This document shows positions 31,999 through 41,168 of a stretch of DNA of 64,000 bases, piece by piece. Where the stretch lies: contig JNDT01001890.1 of the NCBI GenBank assembly GCA_000697055.1, positions 1-64,000 of the forward strand, read 5' to 3'. Under the pieces are notes generated by a model. That model saw only the letters and a list, made by a program, of their open reading frames with translations. It was not told where the DNA came from and made no database searches. A program made the translations under genes and the position numbers. This DNA is from Saksenaea vasiformis B4078 (lineage: Eukaryota; Mucoromycota; Mucoromycetes; Mucorales; Saksenaeaceae). Numbering within the stretch: position 1 is the stretch's first letter; every line of letters starts with the position of its first letter.

Positions 31999-33654
31999 CA
32001 CTACGAAAAGTGGTTCCCTATGGTTCCTGTAGGATCCTAATTTCCTGGGTTCCTCATTTTCTATTTTTCTCGGTCAAAAAAATAGCTATTCAGGGACCGA
32101 GTAACCGCTAGTAACCTAGAGTATCCTTCTTGTAGTTAGCTATTCAGTGTCCCTAGAGATCCTAAAGATCCGTGGTTTAGTTATTCTGTATCCTTTAAGA
32201 TCCTAGAGTATTTCACTGATACGTATCTTCGTGACCATGAGGGACGTTTAGGAACCCCTCGAGTAAACAGCAGTATTTGATCGGGTACTCTTATGAGGAT
32301 TAGAAGCTTGTATTGGATATCTCACAACGCAGCGGTATAAAGCTTTCTATTGGACGGATTCAACTACTGTAATAGACTACTTTTACTAGATACATCAGGC
32401 ATTTTGACGGGTACTCTTCGTCTTCTTTGATACCTCGGTGTTGCTGTTTTTTCCTTTAATCGTTTCTGAGCCTACCGGTGCTGGTTGATTGTGGCCAGTG
32501 GTTGGTGCCGGCACACCAAACGTAGTAGCTACTTCTAGAAACGGTGAAAAGAAAACAGTTAAGGATTGCCAGAAAATACATCAATATGTGGTTTATGATC
32601 GTCTTGCTGTGCTATCGGGCGATCTTCCTGCGTTGCTTCCTTTGAGACAGAATCATCCTGACTTGCGGTTTCCTTGTCCTTTTCGACTAGCACTTGGGAC
32701 GTTTTACTGAAACTTTTACGTACAGTCAACTCTAGAAGCATGTTTTACCTTTTACATTCTGTCTTTGTACTCGGCCAGACTTTCTACAAGAATAGTCTGG
32801 CTCCCCAGAAGCTGACACACCTGTTCAGAGATATACCTGTTGACATACCCACATCCTCTAAAAATTTATATGCAGATATGTTCACGTTATCTGGTAGGCA
32901 TTTCCAGGAGATTAAGTTATCTGGCTCTATCAGAAGACCAGAGATTACATCTAAAACAAGAGAATGTACGTTCTTTATATGAATCCTCACATTTGAAATA
33001 CTGATAGATGGTTGATTGCTTTCTTCTCGCGCTCTGTCAATCAACCATTTTATGAGCTTTGCACTCATTTGCATTGGCTTCCCAAAACGCACAGAGCCTT
33101 TATCCACCTCTATGGGATGCTCGATATCCCGGTTTTCATCAGCTGAGGCCGTTCTCAACTGGAAGCAATCTAGGCGTAGCGCTGACAGCTGATACAGCAT
33201 TTACTTGGATTTTCCACTAGCAGAATTAGCCATTATGGTAGCCTATGAAGTTATAAACCTTCAGTTCAGCAATTTCTTCTGCACACTTCCCATCGTTTCA
33301 TCCATGTTGTCTATTTTTTCATTCATACCTTTTCGGCGATCATCCACGTCAATAATCTTGGACAATAATTGTGGTATCATGTAATCGTATGAATCACCGC
33401 AAAAAAAATTGTTGAGAAAAAAGGCAATCAAAATGTGCTCTGAGGAAAAACCCTCCTTTTCTACGACAGCGTAGTATGGGAATATGACACAAACTTTAAG
33501 TCATTTGAATATATCTACGTTTTTCGGACCTACAGGAACCATCAGTAGCCTGCTGGTTCCAAAGTATCCTACAAGATCGTGGAAGAACGTAGTCGCAGAA
33601 CTAAAGATATCTAGCATCCTGCAGGTTCCTAGAGGTTCCCAATTTTCTGTAGTG
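31999..33654. mobile_element. 1656-bp CACTA-like DNA transposon
   Basis: The left end is CACTACGAAAAGTGGTTCCC; the right end read inward is CACTACAGAAAATTGGGAAC. The match continues with CCTGTAGGATCCTA against CCTGCAGGATGCTA, giving imperfect terminal repeats of about 44 bp. Both flanks carry GAA (31996-31998 and 33655-33657), a 3-bp target duplication as expected for CACTA/EnSpm elements. The subterminal regions (to about 32220 and from about 33520) repeat short TAGGATCCTA and GGTTCCT units, also typical. A 138-codon frame lies inside, but no transposase was recognised, so it is probably nonautonomous. Confidence 0.7.
32784..33200 (-). CDS. Hypothetical protein inside the CACTA-like element
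   Basis: An ATG at 33200 gives 138 codons ending in a stop at 32784. The product is mixed hydrophilic (IEVDKGSVRFGKPMQMSAKL, IKWLIDRAREESNQPSIS, VRIHIKNVHSLVLDVISGLL) and looks genuinely coding. A further open stretch at 32741-32559 (DSVSKEATQEDRPIAQQDD) may be a second exon; AACAG|GTGTGTC near 32818 is a possible donor. No domain was recognised. It may be a captured host fragment or an accessory gene of the element. Confidence 0.4.
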   Translation of the reverse strand: MLYQLSALRLDCFQLRTASADENRDIEHPIEVDKGSVRFGKPMQMSAKLIKWLIDRAREESNQPSISISNVRIHIKNVHSLVLDVISGLLIEPDNLISWKCLPDNVNISAYKFLEDVGMSTGISLNRCVSFWGARLFL

Positions 33655-33667
33655 GAAGCAACCCGAA

Positions 33668-34000
33668 TGGACAATGGGACAGAACGATTATGACACGGCA
33701 AATTTATTTGAGCGGAAAATCGATTTGTTACTGAAACTAAACGATACATCGGTTGAACTGGCATCAAACGAGTGGAAAAGCAACAGGACGAAGCATCTTC
33801 AGTTGAAGCAACAAAGCAAAATCTCCGTTCAAATTTCGCTATCTTAAACAGGCTGTATATCGAAAAGGAGATGAGGATCAACACAATCATGGCCGCGGAC
33901 GTTGTTGGTAAGTCACGAACAGCATTTCCCCTTTTCATTCAGTTAATTAATTGAAGCTATCTTTTTCGCAGGATCAGTTGGTCATATATACAGTCACTGA
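33668..34000 (+). pseudogene. Relic of an uncharacterised Mucorales-expanded gene family
   Basis: After an ATG at 33668 the frame reads NDYDTANLFERKIDLLLK and LNDTSVELASNEWK. It then continues one base out of phase as VEKQQDEASSVEATKQNLRS and LYIEKEMRINTIMAADVVG, followed by a GTAAGTCA donor at about 33909 and a TTTTTCGCAG acceptor, after which GSVGHIYS ends in a stop. I recall a widespread uncharacterised Mucorales family with the pattern DYDTENLF...SNEWK...ILQELY...MAMDWIGSTGYM, but this could not be checked. The frame slip and early stop make it a relic. It begins 14 bp from the CACTA-like element. Confidence 0.4.
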
Positions 34001-34510
34001 GTTCAGTGCAATTTGGTAGCACTGTATCATCACAGTGATTGATCCATACTATAATCCTCATCGAATACAGAGAAGAATGACCACTAACCCTTATTTCCAA
34101 TAAAATATTGAATCATACAAACGGGCAGACTATCTAATTAAAATAAAGGTATCGAACAGTTTCAAAGGATTCCATCCGTCTGCTGTCTGAACTAAACCTA
34201 CCCATACAACACCGTGTATCGCGGGAATAAGGGTGTGGATTGGAAGTAGATGCATTGCTTGAGTTGTTTCGAGAGAAACAGAAATGCTTTCTGTTTCAAG
34301 CTATGAAGGTCTTTGAATGTGCATCTATACGGTTTCCTTTGCATACTTTGAATTTCACCGATAGATTCACTACTTCACGAAACCGGTGAAAGACTGCTGC
34401 ATCCCGCAGAAAGGTCGCTTTCGCCTCCGTCCTATCAACGTACAATCCGTTCGCACCTACAGCACATTCGTAAAAATAAGCGCTCCGTATCTTGAAACAT
34501 GCTCACGCTA

Positions 34511-34790
34511 TTCGGTAGGATACCGAATAACTATCACTGAAGCACCTTAATGCAACGCGATACTCATGCTTCACTGAAACATCTTTCTTACCTCCGCACA
34601 TTGTACTCCTTCCGAAAGGATGCCGAGAAACTCATCGCTGAAACAAAGAACTGCTACAATACAAGAGTGAGATCATCTGTGCGCAAATTATTCCTTGGAT
34701 TAACGCAAAATGAAATAATTTTCAATGGAAAGACGCACCATTTTCCAGCGCAGAATGTGCCCGACTTGAAACTTGAAACGATATTTAATT
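34511..34790 (+). repeat. Degenerate paired repeat, copy A
   Basis: Two related units of about 37 bp start at 34511 and 34610 (99 bp apart), each TTC(C/G)G(A/T)AGGAT(A/G)CCGA then AACTATCACTGAAGCA-like. Downstream the sequence aligns with the 40.7-kb locus up to the shared CGATATTTA(A/G)TTGA end. The open frame 34550-34792 across it has no known domain. Confidence 0.45.
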
Positions 34791-34865
34791 GATGCCAACG
34801 TCCATTCAAAATCCAGTGTTTTATGCTTATGCTGCTGTTTATTTTAAGTTTATATTGTTGTATAT

Positions 34866-36643
34866 TTAATGTTCATGGGCTTTCCACGTGCCTTGGTTAA
34901 TCTGTGCTTCATCCTTCCTGCGCTCCTTATCCAGTTCAACATATTTAAGTGCTCGGTTTTTCTCTTCATCAGTAAATACACTGATCTTATTGGTCTCTTT
35001 TATGCACGATGAATCAAACTCCCAGTCTTCACCTTGAGCATAGTGTGTGAATGTTAAGTATCTGTCGGGCCACCTGTGTTTATCGCGAAGTAATCCACCA
35101 TTCCACCACCAGGGTTTGTTATTCACGTCCATATGTAGCTGATTACCGCACACGTTGTTCTCAGCACCAGCATCTCCAAGACCTCCAATGACAGCACCAT
35201 ATGATTTGACAAAGGCATAAGGTGTTTGCATCATTTCAAATCCTACCCAGAACGTCTATAATAATAATTTAAATATTGATCAACTTCGCGATACTGAAGA
35301 TAAATTGAACTTACTTCTTTATCGCCATGAGAGTGCTTGTAGCTCACTTCGTCGCGTTCACGTTTATCATTCATTTTACAGGTTGCCAGCAAACCCAAAA
35401 GAGATTTTGTTTTGTTAATGACGACAACGCCTGATTCTTGTTCATGAGCCGAAGTCATACGCCACCATCGGGTGTTCTTCACTGCAGAACTCATGGTCGG
35501 TAAAAATGATTGAAGCCAGTTCCGTCCAACGTTCCATCCTGGGAAAAGAGTTCGGTCGTAGAAAAATAAACTGCCTGTAGTTTGGTAACCAGCATTCTCG
35601 AATAGCGTGTCTGGCTTTTGAAAGAAATATACATCTGCATCCATCAAGATCACCTCTGAAAAGCTGCTGGCTAATATAGCATATGGCTTTATGGCCCAGC
35701 CGCCAAATTGCGTGTAAAAATCGTCAATGAAATCAACAACCTTTCGCGTCTTGACGTTACTGAATTCAGTTTCTAGGTACGTGCGTCGCGTTTCTGTAAG
35801 ATCATCGTCTCGAATGTAAAAGACTTCAATAGGTAAATCCGACTGAAGCACTTCACGAATGCTGCGAATGGTTGTGGCTGCGAATTGGAACTGATGGTTG
35901 CCGATGCAAATGACTATGCCTCTGCCTGAGGACCTTTGGTTGATTTGAAAAGCATTTTTCCATTGAGGGTGTAACCATGGATAAATTGTAGCTTCCAGTC
36001 GGGTATACAGATCCCAAACGTCTTTATAATCGGGATGCGCGCTTGCATCGATTCCTTGACCGATAATTGGATCAAGGTACTGAAACAATCCCTTGAAAAC
36101 ACGCTGTTGAAATGTAAGGACTTTGAAATCTGGTATTGACTCTGGAACAAGTAGAAGCTCCGAAAGTAATGATTGACCCAGGGACGTTTTTAGGACACCC
36201 ATATCAACTTCTGCTCAAGTTAAATCAAAGTTTACTATATGTATAACATTACCTGTCCAAGGATTAATTGGTGTAGGTATGGCAATGTCATGGGTCTTTT
36301 GAAGTGCAGGCATACCGGGATCAGAAGCAGTAAGGACTATATTTGTATGAATTACTTTCTCGGTCATGATAAAATTTTCGGTAGACGTACCCGGTTCAAT
36401 TACACTTCGATATTTATCTTGTGCAGGATCGTGAAGAGAGTTATCAGTTGATTTCTTTCCTCGTTGTATTTCTTGTTCCTGTAAAAGTCGTCTCAGGGCT
36501 TCAACATCGTCTGATGGAGCAGGAGTACGAATGAAGGATTGGAGTTGTGCATTGTATTGAAATGCAAAAGTAAATATCAGAAAGACAGCAATAAGGGCTA
36601 TTGGTATGAACTTCCCAAAGTGTAACTTATGAAAAGAATACAT
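34866..36643 (-). CDS. Golgi alpha-1,3-mannosyltransferase-like GT71 (Mnn1 family)
   Basis: Three exons, 558 aa: 36643-36253, 36210-35315 and 35255-34866. A short cytosolic tail is followed by one hydrophobic helix at about residues 13-30 (IPIALIAVFLIFTFAFQ), the type II signal anchor of Golgi transferases. A low-complexity stem (to about 130) leads into the catalytic domain: GIVICIGNHQFQFA, IEVFYIRDDDLTE, FGGWAIKPYAILASSF, then VILMDADVYFFQKPD with the DxD nucleotide-sugar/Mn site, ESGVVVINKTK, and CGNQLHMDV with WWWNGG near the end. These are Mnn1/GT71 features. The substrate linkage cannot be told from sequence. It is divergent from the alcohol dehydrogenase, with 340 bp between start codons. 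Confidence 0.88.
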
Positions 36644-36983
36644 GTGGGAAAGATAAAGAAGAAGGGCAAAAGCCCAGTTTTCCGCTTTTTCAATTGGGTG
36701 TCTGTGACCAGTTCATATAAAATTAGGAGCTAACACTTTTTGTAAGCTTCAGCTCAAAGCCATTTGCTATATTCAAAATAACCGCACTCTCCCCTGCAGT
36801 GATCATCTATTAAAAATCCCTTTGTGAAAATAAAAAACCAGATTGACGAGTTGTAATTTCTTACGCTAAGGAAGTAATTGTGGCAAAGTAGCACTTTTAG
36901 TTTCTGTTTCACAGACCCCTTAGCACGTCATATGATTGTAGCAATCTGCACTGTCCTTTCTTTTTTTCTTGACATAACGCACA

Positions 36984-38381
36984 ATGACAGAACAGTTCAT
37001 CGGATATGCCGGACTTCAACCTCTTATTAGAGACGATAAAGAAACGCATCTAAAATCATTCAAGTTTGAGCCACGTCCACTTGAGGAAGATGAGGTCGAG
37101 ATTGCCGTAGCTGCTTGTGGAATGTAAAATCTGATGCTGTCTTATTTATCTGCTTAACAACATTGCTAGCTGTGGTTCCGATATTCATCAACTGACCAAC
37201 GTATGTATACATATGTGCGTGTGTATGTTGGACCCAGGTAACTGACAACCAACTTTACTGCTCTTCCTTTTTAGGGTTGGAAACGAGCTACATACCCACT
37301 AATCCCGGGTCATGAGTTCATTGGAAAGATTACTGCTGTTGGCTCGGCCGTAAAAGAATTGAAACTAGGCGACCGTGTTGGTGTGAGCCCTGTTTCTCGT
37401 AGTTGTGGCCAATGCGCTGAATGTAAATCCGAGTTTGGTCAGCTGTGCCCAAAGAAAGTGGTGACATATAATGGCGTGTATAAAGGAATTCGTACATATG
37501 GGGTATATTTAAAAGTTAGCTGTTTAAATTCGACTCATCCATAGCGGGTAGGGCTATGCAGAAAAAGTCCGGGTTCAGGAAGCCTGGGCTTTCAAAATTC
37601 CAGATAACATTGATAGCGTACAGGGAGCTCCGCTGTAAGTAAAATACACCGCATCAATGCTGTCATTACTAACAATTTCTGATAGTCTTTGTGCAGGCGT
37701 TACAACGTGAGTTAATTGACTGGTTTGCTGATTTCTGACACACACACACGCCCACAGCTACCTGCCATTTAAGCATTACAACGTCGGCAAGGAATCGTCC
37801 GTTGGCATCATCGGTATAGGTGGTCTTGGCCACCTGGCGGTACGTTATCCTTATTGTATATGACAAAAAAAAGGTTAATAGATTCTATATTATAGATCCA
37901 ATGGGCAAGAGCGAAGGAATGCAAGCGAGTTGTTGCATTGTCTTCCTCTTCTTCAAAGGCTGATGAGGCAAAGCAACTCGGCGCCTCAGACTTTATTTCA
38001 CTGGAAGATGGGATCCCTGAGCAGTATTTGCAAACCCTGGACATGTTAATAGTTTGTGGATCTGGAAAATCAACTGATTGGGATCAATTGCTTGGAATGA
38101 TTAAGACACATGGAAAGTTTGTGGTGCTAGATGTTCCCGAACATCCCATCTCATTGTTTCTTACTCCTTTGATTTACCGACATATTTCAATGGTCGGTAG
38201 CTTTGTCGGCAGTAATGGTGATGTCAAGGAGATGTTGGCCTTTGCAAGCGAGAAAGGGGTACGCCCATGGGTTCAGACAGTAGGGAACACTCTCGAAGAG
38301 GTCAATCGTGGTTTGCAGAATTTGATGGACGGAAAAGCTCACTACAGAATTGTCATTGATGGTGAGGGGCGAACAGAGTAG
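36984..38381 (+). CDS. ADH6: Zinc-dependent NADP alcohol dehydrogenase, Adh6/cinnamyl-type
   Basis: Seven exons, 356 aa: 36984-37123, 37170-37200, 37275-37502, 37552-37634, 37686-37706 (only 21 nt), 37758-37839 and 37896-38381. The catalytic zinc site lies in GICGSDIHQ and PGHEFIGKITAVG. The structural zinc has the four-Cys pattern CGQCAECKSEFGQLC, and GIGGLGHLAIQ binds NADP(H), followed by VALSSSSSK, where a Ser/Arg-rich turn favours NADPH. This is the medium-chain cinnamyl-alcohol-dehydrogenase branch with yeast Adh6/Adh7, which reduces aldehydes. All splice phases agree across the 21-nt exon, which encodes only LCAGVTT-type residues. An AATAAA lies about 30 nt after the stop. Confidence 0.93.
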
Positions 38382-39006
38382 ATATATAGTGCTCAACTTT
38401 CAGCAACCGAATAAATGATCCTTCCACCATTGTAAAAATCTGAGCTGTCCTACAGGAAACATTGATGAAGGCAGTATCCACTAATGTGTGCCTGAACAGT
38501 ATGTGTCTTATATATTTTTTCATGTACTCACATTTTTTGACCTCTTTGACAACCCTTCTCGCGGTTTATACAGTACGTATTATTTAATTTATTTACCCCA
38601 GGTAAGAATCAAGGGACACTAGGCAGCGCTGTAATCAATTTTTTTTCGACTACCATTTTCGCGTTTATTTACAATCAGACAATAGCAAAGAGTCTTCAAA
38701 TGCACTATTTTTGGAATCATCCTGTTTTGATCATTGACTGGTTGCATCTTACCACGCATGAGACGACGTGCGAAATTGGTAAGGTAAGAAACGGCTAGAA
38801 GCACTTTGAGACTCTTCGCAAAGACCTATGATATGTGAACTTATTTTTATTGGGATCCGTATTTAGAAACGTTTGTTAGCGTGAGAGGATGTTATACGCT
38901 ATCCGGCCGGCAGCCTTTGATGCCAGGTCATTAAGGTCGACAAGCTTTGCAGCTAAGGAAATACTGTAAGTGGAACCTTCATCTACGCCGACTTCTCTTT
39001 CATTGA

Positions 39007-39459
39007 TTAGATTGCATGGCGCAGAGGACAGGAAGAATTCGCTTTGAACTTGCCATCAGCATCTTCATACGCACTAAGCATGTCGCTGAAGTCATTGAAG
39101 TGAATCTTCCGTTGGCGTAACAACGCAACCTTGGCTAGCGATTGCATAAAATAGGACGCCAGTTTCTCCTGAGATTCACAGGATCTTCCAAATCCACGTG
39201 GCAGATCGCAATATGTGAATATCGTGGACGGACAGTGTAAACTGTTGTCAAAACCTGTTAAGGTGTCACGATACATCGAGAAACTCGACGGATGATCGAA
39301 TGCACTCATTGGCGTATTCTGGTTGTACTCGTGGTGCGTATGACACGATCCTGAATAAGGCTCCGGATATTGTCCCGAGGTCCCAAAGGCTGTCCCGTCG
39401 TGACCAATATCTTCGTCTCTCGGGACAATGAGATGTCTCGACTTAAGTGTCCCGACCAA
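39007..39459 (-). CDS. Hypothetical ORF, 5' part overlapping a repeat cluster
   Basis: The frame gives 150 codons. The C-terminal two thirds (DHPSSFSMYRDTLTGFD, KLASYFMQSLAKVALLRQRK, FSDMLSAYEDADGKFK) look coding. The first 30-40 residues come from the TGTCCCG-rich repeat at 39371-39505, so the true start is unknown, and the repeat may have displaced the original 5' end. No domain was recognised. Confidence 0.25.
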   Translation of the reverse strand: MVGTLKSRHLIVPRDEDIGHDGTAFGTSGQYPEPYSGSCHTHHEYNQNTPMSAFDHPSSFSMYRDTLTGFDNSLHCPSTIFTYCDLPRGFGRSCESQEKLASYFMQSLAKVALLRQRKIHFNDFSDMLSAYEDADGKFKANSSCPLRHAI

Positions 39460-39505
39460 GTTCGAGATAAAGATATGTCCCGTTCCGTTCCGTTCCGTTC
39501 GGTTA
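39371..39505. repeat. TGTCCCG motif cluster with (GTTCC)n tail
   Basis: TGTCCCG occurs at 39371, 39391, 39448 and 39476 and inverted as CGGGACA at 39421, with AAGATAT-like spacers. It is followed by four tandem CGTTC units (39481-39501). The direct and inverted copies resemble the subterminal regions of a small DNA element, but no clear ends were found. Confidence 0.4.
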
Positions 39506-40697
39506 GGGGTCTTAATCCTGAAGAACGTCTATTTTCAACTGACGAAACTTCTCTACACATGAACGACGTAAACATAGTCGGTCTGCCTCGCCTAACACAG
39601 CCTACATGTCGTTGTAGACCCCTGGTCCCGCAGACACAATCACCTCCGGGTCCACAACTCCAGAGCAGGTGACCTAGGTATTGAACGTTGTAGTCCCAAT
39701 CACCATCTTTCTACTTGCGGCCGTAGCCATCTTCGTCTGGATGATTGATCCACTGAGGAGGGACGCTAATGCTGGTAGTCGCTCTGGGAGCGATCGAGGA
39801 TCGACGTTCAGGGCCTCTGCAATGTCGTTAGGCAGCTGGACATACGGACCAACTCTATCCACCAGCGTCGGCAGACAGGAGCTTCTTAGAGCTACACCCA
39901 AAGATGGCCCAACGTTGGATTTACTGCCACCAGTCTCCTTGGTCGACGGTTCAGAATATTAACTAATCAACGGTGAGACTCGATATATTGCTTTTATGGT
40001 GCAATCGCTTACAAAATCCGAGGAAAATCATTCCACGACGAAACGTGAATTCTACCTTGTACGCGGCCCAGTTTACGCCCAAAAGATTGCCAATGCTATG
40101 GTAGCCAACTGGGCAGAGCATGGTTTGACGTTGTTCATGTGTCATATTACGTCTTGCTGGACCAACGCTCCTGCCTCTTCCCCCGCGAAAAAAGACCTGA
40201 AGCGCGAGCGGAATGTTTCATAATTTGGATATGATAACATATTGCACTATTTGTTGGATGATATTTTACGCTGCTCTGAATACATTCGGCGTCCATAAAG
40301 AGCCAAGTGTGCGCTAAAGAAAGAATTAAATACGCGATTATTAGTTAATGACTTGACGACAAGATTATACTTCACTTATATCAGCTTGGGCCTCACATGG
40401 ACGCAGAATTTATTCGAGCAGCATAAAATTTCATTCATGGTTAGTAAGTGGGAAGATGCTTGATACCAACTTACTTACACCAAGGTAACCAGGCCTACAG
40501 GCCCACATTTGGATCCAGCTGGAATGGCGAGACAGCTTGGAGCTAGTTTAACGACCAGAAGTCTAAAATGATAAACCAAAAGGCTTAAGTAAATGTATAG
40601 TCAATCCGAGTACGTACCAAGAGATGCAAAGATAAAACAGAGACGAAGAATAAAAATGATTCCTGCTCCCCTTTAAATACGGAAACATTTGTACGCC
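39506..40697. other. Region with unassigned open frames
   Basis: On - at 39901-39674 (ALRSSCLPTLVDRVGPYVQL, PNDIAEALNVDPRSLPERL) and on + at 39996-40223 (TTKREFYLVRGPVYAQKIA, MVANWAEHGL) there are protein-like stretches without motif or splice support. They may be gene relics. The rest shows nothing. Confidence 0.3.
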
Positions 40698-40960
40698 TTC
40701 CGATAGGTTATAAAGAAACTATCACTGATACAACGAGTCAACAAAAAGACGTTTACAGATCATTTTCCTTATTTTGAAACATTTTTACTGCTTCCGAAAT
40801 AACACCAAGAAAATTTATCAGTGATACAATGGCCCGCTCCAATGCAAAATTCAACTTCGACAGATATAGAACGGAATATAGTACTTCCTCGCGCAACACT
40901 TGCCGCTTCCCAGGCGAAAATTCATCCCACTTGAATGCAAAACGATATTTAGTTGACAGA
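40698..40960 (+). repeat. Degenerate paired repeat, copy B
   Basis: Two units of about 37 bp start at 40698 and 40792 (94 bp apart): TTCCGATAGG...AACTATCACTGATACAA and TTCCGAAATA...ATTTATCAGTGATACAA. They are related to each other and to the pair near 34.5 kb. The following 150 bp aligns with copy A at moderate identity, ending CGATATTTAGTTGA. Confidence 0.45.
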
Positions 40961-41168
40961 GCGGTCATTAGGGATCCAATAGGTCAACCTGATTTCACCA
41001 AGCGCGGCGGCTTTCAAATTTTTGGCATGAATATAGTGACGAAAGCATGCGGGTCTGCGGTGTTTCAATGTGGTTTTTCTAACAAAAGTGTCGCAGCGTG
41101 CAGCGAAACCCCGAGGAATTGCCTATCCTCTTTCAGCGTATTGAAAGATCTTATTTTCATCTTTGATC

